From: CAZIAK01 sp964537035
Lineage (GTDB): Bacteria; Planctomycetota; B15-G4
NCBI GenBank assembly: GCA_964537035.1
Contig: CAZIAK010000006.1
Location: forward strand, 80,146-144,145
Length of the DNA: 64,000 nucleotides
Direction: 5' to 3'
Shown here: positions 24,343 to 33,437 of the stretch, one piece after another
Numbering within the stretch: position 1 is the stretch's first letter
Layout of the letters: every line of letters starts with the position of its first letter
The notes under the pieces: model-generated
Told to the model about the DNA's origin: nothing
The model's input: the letters and a program-made list of their open reading frames with translations, nothing else
Database searches by the model: none
Program-made: the position numbers and the translations under genes

Positions 24343-26421
24343 TTGACCGACACGCTAGGACCCTACGAGCTGATCAGCTTCATCGGCCGGGGCGGCATGG
24401 GCGAGGTGCACCTGGCGCGGGACACGCGGCTCAATCGCGAGGTGGCGCTCAAGCTGCTGCCGCCAGACCTCGCCGAGGACGAAGAACGGCGGGCGCGGTT
24501 TCTGCGCGAGGCTCGGGCGGCCGCCGCGCTCAACCATCCCAACGTCACCACGATTCACGAGGTGGGGCAGGCAGACGGCCGCGACTACATCGCCCAGGAG
24601 TATCTCGACGGGCGGCCGCTCAACGAGATCATCGCCGAGCGTCCCTTGCCCTTGGACGAACTGGCTGAGCTGGCCGTGCCCCTGGCAGACGCGTTGGAGT
24701 ACGCCCACAGCTGCGGTGTGATCCACCGCGACCTCAAGCCGGCCAACGTCATCGTCACCAGCCGGGGCCAGGCCAAGCTGCTCGACTTCGGGCTGGCCAA
24801 GGTGCTTCAGCCCGAAGAGGGGCCGGGCAAGTTGGAGGAGCTGTCCACGACCTTGACCATCAGCGGCGCTGTGTTCGGCACGCCGTCGGCCATGTCTCCA
24901 GAACAGGCCTTGGGCAAGACCGTCGATGCTCGCAGCGACGTCTTCTCTTTTGGCGCGCTGCTGTACGAGATGGCGGCGGCCAAGCCGGCGTTCCTGGGCA
25001 CGACGATTCAGGAGACCCTCGACAAGGTCTTGCACTCCGAGCCTGAGCCCCTGGCTCGGGTGCGTCGCGACCTGCCCTCCGACTTCGTGGCCATCGTCGA
25101 GAAGGCTCTGCGCAAGAACCCCGACGAGCGCTACCAGTCCATGAGCGAGACCGTGGCCGACCTGCGCCACTTCAAGCGCTCTACGGACAGCGGCGTGGTG
25201 CCTCCGGTTGCTGGGGGCGTCCCCGGAAGCAGCACGACCAAGCTGCGCCGCCTCGCGCTGCCCGTTGCGCTGCTGGTGATCGCGGTTCTCGGCTGGCGTC
25301 TGCTCACGACGGGCGGAGACCAAGGGCTGCGGCTCACCAACCCCAAGCAGCTCACCTCCGCGGTGGGCATGGAGGATGCGCCGTGCTGGGCCCCGGAGGG
25401 CGGGCTGATCGCCTACATGGCAGCGGCGCACGGTGAAGAGCGGGATATCTGGCTCATACAGGAGGGCTCTGGCACGCCCGTGAACCGCACGCCCGATCTG
25501 GATGGCGACGCGGTCTTCCCCAGCATCTCACCGGATGGCCGGACCATCGCCTTCTGGCTTGTGGACGATCTCGACAAGCCGGGCGGAATGATCGGCTCTC
25601 GTGGTCTCTACACCATGCCCGTTCTCGGGGGCGCCGCGCGGGTGCTCGTCAGTGGTGCCTACAGCTACGGCCCCTTGCAGTGGTCCGCAGACGGCACGCG
25701 CATGGCCTACTTCCATCAGCCGCCGGGCAGTGCAGGTGAGCCCGTCACTGTGCGCATCGCCAGCGTCACGGGCGAGACTCTGCGGGACATCCCCCTGCCA
25801 GAGATGCCGACTCAAGCACGGGCTGACCTGAGCTGGAGCCCTGACGGCCGCTTCTTTGCTTTCATCGTCACGGCCGACCCCCACACGTCGGACACGAACC
25901 GGCTCTGGGTCCTCAACGAGAGCGAAGGTTCCTGCGTACCACTCACCGAAGGGCGGAGTCGCACGCGCAGCCCCCGCTGGTCCGCCGACGGGCGCTCCCT
26001 GCTCTACGTGAGCAACCAGGGTGGGACCATGGACTTGTGGCGCCAGGCCATCGATTCAGACGGTGTGCCTGACGGCGACCCGGTGGTGCTCAGCGCGGGT
26101 CTGGGCATGGGCCGCTGTAGCCTCTCGGCGAATGGCCGACGATTGGTTTACAGCCGCGGCGGCCTGGTCAGCAACGTCTGGCGCTTCCCGCTGCTCACTG
26201 ATCGGCCGGCCACCTGGGCTGACGCACAACAGGTGACTTACGACGAGGCGAACATCGAGTACGTCGACCTCTCGCCGGATGGCCAGTGGCTCGCGCTGAG
26301 TTCGGACCGTGCGGGCAACTCCGATCTGTGGCTGACCCCCGCAGAGGGTGGGGCCATGCGTCAGCTCACCTCAGACCCCACACCAGATTGGTATCCCCGC
26401 TGGTCGCCAGACGGCCAGTAG
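24343..26421 (+). CDS. Membrane Ser/Thr protein kinase with TolB/PD40-like propeller, ended by in-frame TAG
   Basis: The TTG at 24343 is preferred over an ATG 96 bp earlier because it opens directly onto the kinase fold and follows AGGGA. The cytoplasmic kinase has GRGGMGEV, VALK (Lys near 37), HRDLKPAN near 128, DFGLAK near 148, and GTPSAMSPEQ where GTPAYMSPEQ is usual. A transmembrane helix (LPVALLVIAVLGW) near 305-318 leads to an external propeller of WSPDG-type repeats. Translation stops at TAG 26419-26421 inside a repeat (SPDGQ-stop-LLFYAYRSGN). The same frame continues in perfect propeller style to 27003. An earlier copy of this repeat has Trp at that spot, so a TGG-to-TAG change is likely. 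Confidence 0.85.
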   Translation: MTDTLGPYELISFIGRGGMGEVHLARDTRLNREVALKLLPPDLAEDEERRARFLREARAAAALNHPNVTTIHEVGQADGRDYIAQEYLDGRPLNEIIAERPLPLDELAELAVPLADALEYAHSCGVIHRDLKPANVIVTSRGQAKLLDFGLAKVLQPEEGPGKLEELSTTLTISGAVFGTPSAMSPEQALGKTVDARSDVFSFGALLYEMAAAKPAFLGTTIQETLDKVLHSEPEPLARVRRDLPSDFVAIVEKALRKNPDERYQSMSETVADLRHFKRSTDSGVVPPVAGGVPGSSTTKLRRLALPVALLVIAVLGWRLLTTGGDQGLRLTNPKQLTSAVGMEDAPCWAPEGGLIAYMAAAHGEERDIWLIQEGSGTPVNRTPDLDGDAVFPSISPDGRTIAFWLVDDLDKPGGMIGSRGLYTMPVLGGAARVLVSGAYSYGPLQWSADGTRMAYFHQPPGSAGEPVTVRIASVTGETLRDIPLPEMPTQARADLSWSPDGRFFAFIVTADPHTSDTNRLWVLNESEGSCVPLTEGRSRTRSPRWSADGRSLLYVSNQGGTMDLWRQAIDSDGVPDGDPVVLSAGLGMGRCSLSANGRRLVYSRGGLVSNVWRFPLLTDRPATWADAQQVTYDEANIEYVDLSPDGQWLALSSDRAGNSDLWLTPAEGGAMRQLTSDPTPDWYPRWSPDGQ

Positions 26422-27003
26422 CTGCTCTTCTACGCCTACCGCAGCGGCAATCGCGACCTGTGGGTCATGCCCTCCGAGGGCGGGCCTGCTCGTCAGCTCA
26501 CGACCGACCCAGGCACCGACTGGTTCGGCAACTGGTCACCAGACGGGGAGCACATTCTCTGGTCAAGCTCCCGCATGGGGCGAGGTTGGCCGCACACATC
26601 GCCCCTCGCTTCCTTCGACCCCCAGCCTTTGCCACGAACCCAGAACTCCATACCCAGCACATCCATTTGCAGCTGGGTCGACAACGAGACCTTTCTCGTC
26701 AGCTGGGACGGTCTGCTGACGATTGTGGGTGACGATGGAGTCATCGCCCGGACCTTTCCTGAGGCACGAAGCGAGGGCAACTCCACCGTGCTGACCCCCG
26801 ACAAGACGTTTGCGCTGTACTTCGGGGAGAAGCAGCTCCGCGCCCTTGACCTCGAGAGCGGTGAGGTGCGCCCCATCACCGACTTCTCGGGACGCCCCGG
26901 TTCGCCAGGGGGCCCAGGAACCACCGATGGCGAGCAGGTCTGGTTCCCCTGGTACCAGACCCGCGGCGACCTGTGGATGATGGACGTGGAGTCGGGGCAG
27001 TAG
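26422..27003 (+). pseudogene. C-terminal propeller part of the interrupted kinase
   Basis: In the same frame as the kinase, just after the TAG, there are 193 further residues. They continue the propeller: LWVMPSEGGPARQL, WSPDGEHILWSS, and a final TRGDLWMMDVESGQ ending at TAG 27001-27003. Without it the propeller would lack its last blades. A restart at GTG/ATG 26461-26467 could not make a stable domain. It is either a true nonsense allele, a base-calling error or a readthrough site; the first two are likelier. Confidence 0.7.
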
Positions 27004-27314
27004 GTCTAGCCTGCTGACACTGGCCACAGTCAGGTGACTCACAGGTTGCGTCAGTGGCACGCTGATGCGGGTCTCGCTCGCGAGCGGGTGTCGCGCGAGC
27101 AACAGACGTGCTTGTCGCCCGTTGCGCCCGCCGAGTCGGTGCTACAGTGGCCCGCCAGACCTCGAACTCCTGAGGCGGCGTCGCACCTCACTCGTTTGAT
27201 CGTTCGGCTCGGCTCGATCCAGGCCGGGTGCTCGTGACCAGCACACCAGCCTCTCTCCCGCACTCGACTCGCACGGGCTTTGCTTTCGGCAGAGCTTGCG
27301 CAGGATGGCTCACC
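27004..27314 (+). other. Intergenic leader of the LVIVD-repeat gene with candidate promoter
   Basis: These 311 bp hold no supported gene, although the LVIVD frame stays open to the left. TTGCGC (27122-27127) and TACAGT (27143-27148) are 15 bp apart, and the -10 has an upstream TG (TGCTACAGT). CTGAC and GTCAG near 27014-27033 form a weak 5-bp stem after the kinase end. Confidence 0.3.
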
Positions 27315-28772
27315 ATGACCAGTTGTCTCTCAGCGCGTCTCGCGTCCCACATCTTGATCGTCGCTCTCGTGCTGCTTGGCGCGGGTGAACTCGGCGCCCA
27401 GACGATCGTCAAGAACACGCAGCAGGTTGGCTTCGTGAGCCTGCCCGGCGCGAGCTTCACCTCGGGGCTCTGGGCCTACGAGGGCGGTGGGCGGCGCTTC
27501 TGCCTGCAGACCCACCTCAACAACGGCATGTACGTGGTCGAGACGACCGACGCCGCCAACCCCACGGTCGTGCGTACCGTGCCGGGCAACTTCCGCAAGG
27601 TGCAGGTCTTCGGCAACTACGCCTACGCCACCACCGACTCGGGGCCCACCTCGGTGATCGATCTGTCGGTTCCGGAACAGGCCAGCGTGGTGAACCAGCT
27701 CGGCCTCGGGGGGCACACCCTGCGCGTCGACCAGAGCAACGGTCGGCTCTACCTGAACCGCAGCTCGAGCCTGTACATCTACGACCTGCTCGCTGACCCC
27801 ACGACGCCGGCGCTGATGGGCATCTGGAGTGGCGGCTCCCACGACTGCCGCCCGGACGGCGATGTGGTCTACGTGAACGGCTCGTCCGCAGGGCCGACGC
27901 GCATCCTTGACGTGAGCAACCCGATCCAGCCCGTGCAGATCGGTGAGCTGGGTGACGGTGGACACTCCAGCGCCCTGTACTTCGCACCGAGCGGCGAGAC
28001 CATTCTGCTGACCTGCGACGAGTACCCCGGCGGCCACGTCAACCTGTGGGACGTGACCAACTCAAGTCAGCCACAGTGGCTCTCCATGTACCAGACACCC
28101 ACCAATGGCTCGACCTCGATCCACAACGTCGAGGTCAAGGGCGCCTACGCCTACCTGGGCTACTACCTCGACCAGCTGCGCGTGCTCGATCTGCGCGACC
28201 CGAGCAACCCGGTCGAGGTAGGCATCTGGGACAACAACCCGAACAACACGGGCTTCTTCTGGGATGACGCATGGGAGTCGATCCCCGATCACGACGCGAT
28301 CTACATGAACCAGCAGCTCAACACGCCGGGCGGACCGAAGGGCTTGTTCACCCTCGATTTCTTCCCGGCCTTCGGCAGCGGATCAGAAGGCAGCGGCGGC
28401 GTCGTGCCCGAGATGTGGTGGTCGTTCGGGCCGCCCTCGCCGGGCAACGACGACTTCGCCTTGCGCCTGACCAACGGGGCGCCCAACGCCCTGGCCTACC
28501 TGGTGCTGGGAGCGAGCAACACCCACTGGGGGCCTGTGCCCTTGCCGCTGACGCTCACCAGCGTCGGCGCTCCCAACGCCCAGCTGTTTGTCTCGGGTGA
28601 CGTGTTTGTCCCGGTGATGACCGACATCAATGGCGACGCAACCCTCTCGCTGCCGGTGCCCGCGGGCGTGCAGTACGCGACCTACTACGCCCAGTGGGCG
28701 GTCAAGGACAACGGCGCGCCCAACCCCGGCGGCTGGGCCCTGAGCAAGGCGGGAGAGCTGGTGCTGAAGTAA
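27315..28772 (+). CDS. Secreted LVIVD-repeat beta-propeller protein
   Basis: The ATG at 27315 opens onto a signal peptide (SHILIVALVLLGAGELGAQ), so the in-frame leftward extension is not used. The mature protein (about 455 residues) has LVIVD/choice-of-anchor-type blades such as GMYVVETTDAANPTVVRTV, IYDLLADPTTPALMGIW, ILDVSNPIQPVQIGEL and VLDLRDPSNPVEVGIW. A linker is followed by a C-terminal beta module of about 130 residues (FALRLTNGAPNALAYLVLG to the end). I associate that module with secreted planctomycete proteins and it may be a sorting or adhesion domain. It is an extracellular protein of unknown role. Confidence 0.82.
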   Translation: MTSCLSARLASHILIVALVLLGAGELGAQTIVKNTQQVGFVSLPGASFTSGLWAYEGGGRRFCLQTHLNNGMYVVETTDAANPTVVRTVPGNFRKVQVFGNYAYATTDSGPTSVIDLSVPEQASVVNQLGLGGHTLRVDQSNGRLYLNRSSSLYIYDLLADPTTPALMGIWSGGSHDCRPDGDVVYVNGSSAGPTRILDVSNPIQPVQIGELGDGGHSSALYFAPSGETILLTCDEYPGGHVNLWDVTNSSQPQWLSMYQTPTNGSTSIHNVEVKGAYAYLGYYLDQLRVLDLRDPSNPVEVGIWDNNPNNTGFFWDDAWESIPDHDAIYMNQQLNTPGGPKGLFTLDFFPAFGSGSEGSGGVVPEMWWSFGPPSPGNDDFALRLTNGAPNALAYLVLGASNTHWGPVPLPLTLTSVGAPNAQLFVSGDVFVPVMTDINGDATLSLPVPAGVQYATYYAQWAVKDNGAPNPGGWALSKAGELVLK

Positions 28773-28941
28773 GCGTGGTTTGGGGCTCAGTCCGCTCGTG
28801 ATCGCAGTTACAGCAGGGCCCGGGTAGTCGGCGTTGCAGTGAACGCGGAGAGCTGGGGAGGTCTGTGCCTCCAGGAGCGCGCTGCCGACAACGGGCAGAG
28901 CTTCACCATGTTCAACCTACAGCCTGCTACCCTCGACGCCC

Positions 28942-29793
28942 ATGCTCCTCGGCTACAACACCAACGGCTTTCCCCACCACGCACTCAGCGATGTGGCCCG
29001 GCTCCTGGCGGGCTTCGGCTACGACGGCGTGGCGATCACTCCGGATGTCTTTCATCTGAACCCCTACCAGGGTGGGCTGGCCCAGGCTCGAGAGCTGCGC
29101 CCGCTGATCGACGATCTGGGCCTGGCGGTGGCGGTGGAGACAGGCGCCCGCTTCTTGCTCGACCACCGCATCAAGCACCAGCCGACCTTGCTCTCTGCGG
29201 CCAAGGGAGCCACCCGCCGGCGAGACAGCTTGCTGGCCAGCCTCGAGATCGCCCAGGCCCTGGGAGCCCAGACCTTCTCCTTCTGGTCGGGGACCTGGGC
29301 GCCAGATGCTGAGGAACCGGGAGCCTCGCCGAACCGGTCGGAGCTTCTCCGACGGCTCTGCGTCGGAGCCGAAGCTCTGCTCGATGCCGCCAAGGGCAGC
29401 GCCGTCACCGTCTGCTTCGAGCCCGAGCCCGGCATGCTCGTGGCTTCCCTCGCCGACCTCGATGAGTTCTTCGACATGCTGGGCCGAGACGAGCTGAAGG
29501 TCATGCTCGACGTGGGCCACGTGCCGGTGACCGAGACGATCTCTGCTGGCGAGGCGCTGCGCCGACTGGCTCCGCGGCTGGGCGGGCTGCAGCTCGACGA
29601 CAGCATGGATGGCGTGCATCAGCACCTGTTTCCCGGTGACGGCGAGCTCGATTTCGCCGAGGTCTTCAGCGCAGCCCACGACGCGGGCTTCGAGGGCCTG
29701 GCCTGCCTGGAGCTGCCCCGCCACGACTTCGACCCGGTCACCACGGCGCGAAGAGGCAAGGTCTGGTTCGACGAGCTGCAAGCCACGGACTAG
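28942..29793 (+). CDS. TIM-barrel sugar phosphate isomerase/epimerase family protein
   Basis: The 283-residue protein follows the xylose-isomerase-like AP-endonuclease-2 fold. It has LGYNTNGFPHHALSDVARLL at the start, GYDGVAITPD, the metal-ligand type glutamate in CFEPEPG near 156, the MLDVGH block near 191, and the final FEGLACLEL strand. The reaction is unknown; family members isomerise or epimerise keto-sugars using a divalent metal. Its TAG stop is the first triplet of the dispersed palindromic element, which ends transcription or has inserted right at the gene end. There is no operon partner. Confidence 0.8.
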   Translation: MLLGYNTNGFPHHALSDVARLLAGFGYDGVAITPDVFHLNPYQGGLAQARELRPLIDDLGLAVAVETGARFLLDHRIKHQPTLLSAAKGATRRRDSLLASLEIAQALGAQTFSFWSGTWAPDAEEPGASPNRSELLRRLCVGAEALLDAAKGSAVTVCFEPEPGMLVASLADLDEFFDMLGRDELKVMLDVGHVPVTETISAGEALRRLAPRLGGLQLDDSMDGVHQHLFPGDGELDFAEVFSAAHDAGFEGLACLELPRHDFDPVTTARRGKVWFDELQATD

Positions 29794-29794
29794 T

Positions 29795-29966
29795 CCGACC
29801 TATTCACGGACTCCTGCTGCGAACGCGTTTGCGCCTTCGTGGACTGCGTTGGAGTCCACGATGCCATCCTCAACGGGGTGGCACCCCGCCTCCGGTGCCA
29901 TCGCGCCCTCCGCCTTGCCACGAAGGCGCAACCACGCTCTCGCGACGAACTCCGCGAATAGGTCGG
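29795..29966. repeat. 172-bp palindromic element with near-identical terminal arms
   Basis: The left arm (29795-29842) and the reverse complement of the right arm (29918-29966) align over 48-49 nt with roughly three-quarters identity. The outer 11 bases (CCGACCTATTC) and inner 13 (TTGCGCCTTCGTG) are exact. A 75-bp centre has its own small hairpin (GGGGT-GGC-ACCCC). The left arm plus 5 flanking bases recurs at 63947-64000 with one mismatch in 54. It encodes nothing. It may be a MITE-like or REP-like mobile palindrome, or a structured terminator cassette. Bases 29967-30218 to its right hold no recognised feature. Confidence 0.7.
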
Positions 29967-30218
29967 GCTTGCCAACCCCTCTCACGAGGCGCGGCCGCAG
30001 CAGAAGCTGGTGAGAAGCGCGGGCTCAAGCAGCCTGTGGCCAAGAGAGTGCGGGTCGGCTGCTGGCGACGGCTGCACAAGAGCAGCCAGGGGACGTGCCA
30101 GAATCGTTGTCATGGGCTCTCTTGGGGGGTGTCGCGCCTGCTGCGACATTGATACAGCTACACGGACGAGTCCACTCCACCCCACCCACTCCGCTGTTCC
30201 CCTACAGACTGAGCTCCA

Positions 30219-30563
30219 ATGATCCGTTCCCTGACACTGCTTCTGGCCGCCCTGCTCTGCACCGGCTGCGTCTTCAACACCCGCTGCGAGAACCTCAACG
30301 GTCTGACCAACAACGACGGCGAGGCGATCGTCTACCAGGAGACGTCCATCGTGGCCCTGCACACCATCTTCGGCGTGTGGTCGGTGATCGGGGACGCCTC
30401 CCTTGAGAACACGGTGGACGAGTTCACGCGTCAGGCCAAGGAGTCTGGCGACACAAATGTTCAAATCACGCAGTCTGGCGGCATGAACTTCTGGTGGCTC
30501 GTGCCGGGTGTGACATGGTTCATCACGCCGGTGACGTCCTACGTCTCTGGCGACGTGCGCTGA
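30219..30563 (+). CDS. Small putative lipoprotein of unknown function
   Basis: The 114-residue product starts with a signal (MIRSLTLLLAALLCTGC) ending at a cysteine with a lipobox-like LCTGC. This predicts lipid attachment, though Cys at -3 is unusual. The mature part is short, has a central segment VWSVIGDASLENTVDEF and a Trp/Pro-rich hydrophobic end (FWWLVPGVTWFITPVTSYV) that may be membrane associated. I do not recognise the family. It converges on the metal transporter operon with 13 bp between. Confidence 0.65.
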   Translation: MIRSLTLLLAALLCTGCVFNTRCENLNGLTNNDGEAIVYQETSIVALHTIFGVWSVIGDASLENTVDEFTRQAKESGDTNVQITQSGGMNFWWLVPGVTWFITPVTSYVSGDVR

Positions 30564-30576
30564 AGCACGACGCTGA

Positions 30577-31485
30577 TCAGCCCGCTGCGTCCGCGCTCTT
30601 GCGCCCGCGCAGCAACAGGCTCGCGGCGTAGAAGGCCACGGACAGCAAGATGATCACGGGCCCCGGCGGGATGTTCACGTCGAGGTGGTTGGACAGCCCG
30701 TAGGAGAAGAAGAGTCCACCGGTGGTGCAGGCGGCGCTCAGCAGAGTGGCCAGGACCATCATGGCCGCGAGCCTGTCGACCCAGAGCCGCGCCGTGGCAG
30801 CGGGCACGGTGAGCAGGGCGATCACCAGGATGATGCCCACCACGTTGATCAGCACCACCACCGCCAAGGAGACCAGGGCCATCAAGAGCAGGAACAGCCG
30901 CTCGACCGGCAGCCCCAGCGTGCGGGCGAACTCCTCGTCGAAGCAGATCGCTCGCAGCTCGCGAAAGCGCAGGCCCACCAAGAACACGATGACCGCGTCG
31001 AGCAGGGCCACCATGACCACCGAGTCGGAGGGCACGTACAGGATCGAGCCGAACAGGTAGGTCTCCATGTCTGGCGCGTAGCCCGGGCTCAGGGCGATGA
31101 ACAGGATGCCCAGGGCCATGCCCGCAGACCAGACGATCGACACGAGCGTGTCGAGAGCCGAGCGCATGCGTTGGTGGGTGAGCCCGATGACCAGACCGCA
31201 CAGCAAGGCGAAACCCGCCGCACCGAGCAGGGGCGGGAAGCCCAGCAGGTAGCCCAGGCCCACGCCACCGAAGGCCGCGTGGGAGAGTCCGCCGGAGAGC
31301 GATGTGATGCGCTTCACCACCACGAAGCTGCCCACGACGCCGCAGGCCACGCTGGCCGCCAGCCCTACCAGCAGCGCCCGCTGAAAGAGCGGGTACTGCA
31401 GGGCTTGCAAGATCCCGCCCTCATCGAGCCCGCCCTGCACTTGCAGCGGCGCGGCCAACATCAACGCCATGGTCTCGGCGATCAT
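30577..31485 (-). CDS. znuB: Metal-ion ABC transporter permease (ZnuB/TroC family)
   Basis: The 302-residue integral membrane protein has the ABC-3 pattern of eight or nine helices. Family blocks include GSFVVVKRITSLSGGLSHAAFGGVGLGYLLG near 55-85, and NVVGIILVIALLTVPAATARLW. It forms the membrane channel of a zinc or manganese importer. The start overlaps the ATPase stop by 4 bp, and the three transporter genes are in the order binding protein, ATPase, permease. The metal cannot be decided from sequence. Confidence 0.88.
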   Translation of the reverse strand: MIAETMALMLAAPLQVQGGLDEGGILQALQYPLFQRALLVGLAASVACGVVGSFVVVKRITSLSGGLSHAAFGGVGLGYLLGFPPLLGAAGFALLCGLVIGLTHQRMRSALDTLVSIVWSAGMALGILFIALSPGYAPDMETYLFGSILYVPSDSVVMVALLDAVIVFLVGLRFRELRAICFDEEFARTLGLPVERLFLLLMALVSLAVVVLINVVGIILVIALLTVPAATARLWVDRLAAMMVLATLLSAACTTGGLFFSYGLSNHLDVNIPPGPVIILLSVAFYAASLLLRGRKSADAAG

Positions 31486-32270
31486 GACGGCTGCTCATCT
31501 TCGTGGGGCGACAACACCACGTGGCGATGTTCGTGGACCACGAAGTCGACCGGACAGCCGTAGGTCTCCTCGATCATCTCGTGGGTGATCTCCTTGTCGC
31601 CGTGATAATGCATGCGCCGGTTGAGGCAGGCGATGCTGTCGACCACGGAGGTCATCACGCCGATGTCATGGGAGACCAGCACCACCGTGCGCTCGCCGGT
31701 GAGCTCTTTCAGAAAGTCGTAGAGGCCGGTGACCAGGCTGGCATCGAGGTTTGCGGTGGGCTCGTCGAACAGGAGCAGCCGGGCGTCGCTGGTGAGCGCG
31801 CGGGCGATGAGCACCCGCTGCATCTCGCCGCCGCTGAGCCGGCCGATCTGTCGCTGGGCGTGCTCGGTCAGGTTGAGCCGCTCCAGGGCGCTGTCGGCTC
31901 GTGCCCTGTCCTCATCGTCTTGCCTGTAGCCCGGCCTGCCTGGACGCAGGCGCCCGGTCAGCACCACGTCTCTCACCCTGATGGGGAAGTCCCGATCAAA
32001 GCGGGCGTACTGAGGGACGTAGGCCACGTCTTGGTGGGACAAGGCGGGAGGGCGACCGTAGATCGACACGCTGCCACCGTTTGGCTGCTCAAGACCCAGG
32101 ATCGTCCGCAACAACACGCTCTTGCCTGCGCCATTGGGCCCGATCAGGCCCATGAACTCGCCGTGGTCCAGGGTGAGCGACACGTCTTCCAGAACAGGCA
32201 CGCCCCTGTAGGACTTGCACACGCCGTTGAGCTGCAGGGCGACCTCTGGCCTGGTCTGCGATGGGCTCAT
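31482..32270 (-). CDS. znuC: Metal-ion ABC transporter ATPase (ZnuC/TroB family)
   Basis: The 262-residue cytoplasmic ATPase carries Walker A (GPNGAGKSVLLR), the Q-loop (YVPQYARFDRDFPI, typical of the metal subfamily), the signature LSGGEMQRVLIARAL, Walker B (LLLFDEPTANLD) and the switch histidine (LVSHDIG). It energises metal import with the neighbouring permease and binding protein. It overlaps both neighbours by 4 bp, so the three form one translation-coupled operon. Confidence 0.92.
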   Translation of the reverse strand: MSPSQTRPEVALQLNGVCKSYRGVPVLEDVSLTLDHGEFMGLIGPNGAGKSVLLRTILGLEQPNGGSVSIYGRPPALSHQDVAYVPQYARFDRDFPIRVRDVVLTGRLRPGRPGYRQDDEDRARADSALERLNLTEHAQRQIGRLSGGEMQRVLIARALTSDARLLLFDEPTANLDASLVTGLYDFLKELTGERTVVLVSHDIGVMTSVVDSIACLNRRMHYHGDKEITHEMIEETYGCPVDFVVHEHRHVVLSPHEDEQPS

Positions 32271-33151
32271 GATGCTGAGAACCCGTCGGCCAGGGCCTGC
32301 GCGGCGCTCAACAAGTTGTCATCCCAATCGCTGGCGAGAGGGTCGATGACGACGACCGCTGCCTCGATGGCTTCGGCGACCTGCTGGGCGGCGATGTCCG
32401 AGAACTGAGGTTGCACGAAGATGACCTTGCAGTCTGCGTCCCGGGCCAGAGCGATGATCTCTGCGAGATGTGCGAGAGAGGGCATCTTGTGATCGTGTTC
32501 GATGGCCACCTGCTCGAGGCCCACGTGCTCGGCGAACCAACCCCATGCCGGATGAAAGACGAAGAACGACCGCCCCTGATAGGGAGCGAGCTGTGCGGTC
32601 ACCAGGCGGTCGACCTCGTCGATGCGTGCGACCAGGGCGTTGGCGCGTTGTTGAAGCTCGGTTGCGTGTGCGGGGAGCAGGGTGACGAGCGCTGCGGTCA
32701 GGCGACGGGCTGCGCCAGCGGCCACGGTGGGAGACAACCAGAGGTGCGGGTCTCCAGCGCCATCGGGCAGGGTCTCCGGAGCGCAGCTGACCACGGCCAG
32801 GGTCTCGTGCTCCGAGAGCAGGCGGTCGAGCCAGGCGGCCTCGAAGGGAAAGCTCGGGTGGCCCACCTTGAACCAAAGGCTGGCCACGGAGAGGGCTCGC
32901 ATGGTGTCCGCACCGGGCTCGTGGTTCGCCGGGTTGGCGCCAGGGGGGACGAGCACCACGATGTCGACGAGATCGCCGGCAAGGGCTTCGACGAACCAGG
33001 CCTGGGGCGGCACGGACACGAGCACCACGGGCCGCTCGGGCGACGGCGGGTGTCCACAACCGAGCGCCAGGACGGCGCAGATGGCGAAGGCCACGGGAGA
33101 GAGCGCCCGGCGCAGTCGGCGTCGTGTCTGTGAGCTGATGTTCGCGGTCAT
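32267..33151 (-). CDS. znuA: Metal-binding lipoprotein of ABC importer (ZnuA/TroA family)
   Basis: The ATG at 33151 gives 294 residues and places a lipoprotein signal (AFAICAVLALGC) near the start; an in-frame codon 126 bp upstream would spoil it. Conserved metal-ligand regions are present: NPANHEPG, DPHLWLSP, and FVFHPAWGWFAEHVGL. The histidine-rich loop of many zinc-specific ZnuA proteins is missing, so manganese or iron remains possible. It captures metal on the periplasmic side for the permease. No convincing Zur or MntR box was found in the 286 bp upstream. Confidence 0.86.
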   Translation of the reverse strand: MTANISSQTRRRLRRALSPVAFAICAVLALGCGHPPSPERPVVLVSVPPQAWFVEALAGDLVDIVVLVPPGANPANHEPGADTMRALSVASLWFKVGHPSFPFEAAWLDRLLSEHETLAVVSCAPETLPDGAGDPHLWLSPTVAAGAARRLTAALVTLLPAHATELQQRANALVARIDEVDRLVTAQLAPYQGRSFFVFHPAWGWFAEHVGLEQVAIEHDHKMPSLAHLAEIIALARDADCKVIFVQPQFSDIAAQQVAEAIEAAVVVIDPLASDWDDNLLSAAQALADGFSAS

Positions 33152-33437
33152 GGTTGGCGGCGTCAGGGCCGGGGTCTGTTCTGGGTCGGCACAGCTAGCA
33201 CGGAGTGGCGAGCCCGCCCGCTGGGGCGCCGAGGTGGTCTTGATCGGATCTTCATCAATAACGAACGCCTTGGCCATGGTCGTCCCGGAGGATCAGGCCA
33301 TGGATCGCGAGCGCCAGTGTGGCGCGCCCTCACCAGTGCTCCCCTCCCCCCGCCTTGCGGCCCCCTCTGGCGCCTCGCGGTCCACCCCATGCTCATTCAT
33401 CGCGCGGCTCGTCGTGGCCTGTCGCGGCAGGCGTCCT

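Noticed and set aside
27101..27227. tRNA-like sequence in the LVIVD leader
   Set aside because: It has short self-complementary stretches, but no acceptor stem, anticodon loop or CCA-type end that fit a cloverleaf.
33236..33280. Zur or MntR operator near the metal transporter
   Set aside because: The only imperfect palindrome (TTCATCAATAACGAA-like) fits no known operator well and lies in an ambiguous upstream region.
33330..33430. Another copy of the palindromic element between the kinase and metal transporter
   Set aside because: It has GC-rich words such as GCCTTGCGGCC in common, but neither the CCGACCTATTC ends nor the TTGCGCCTTCGTG core.
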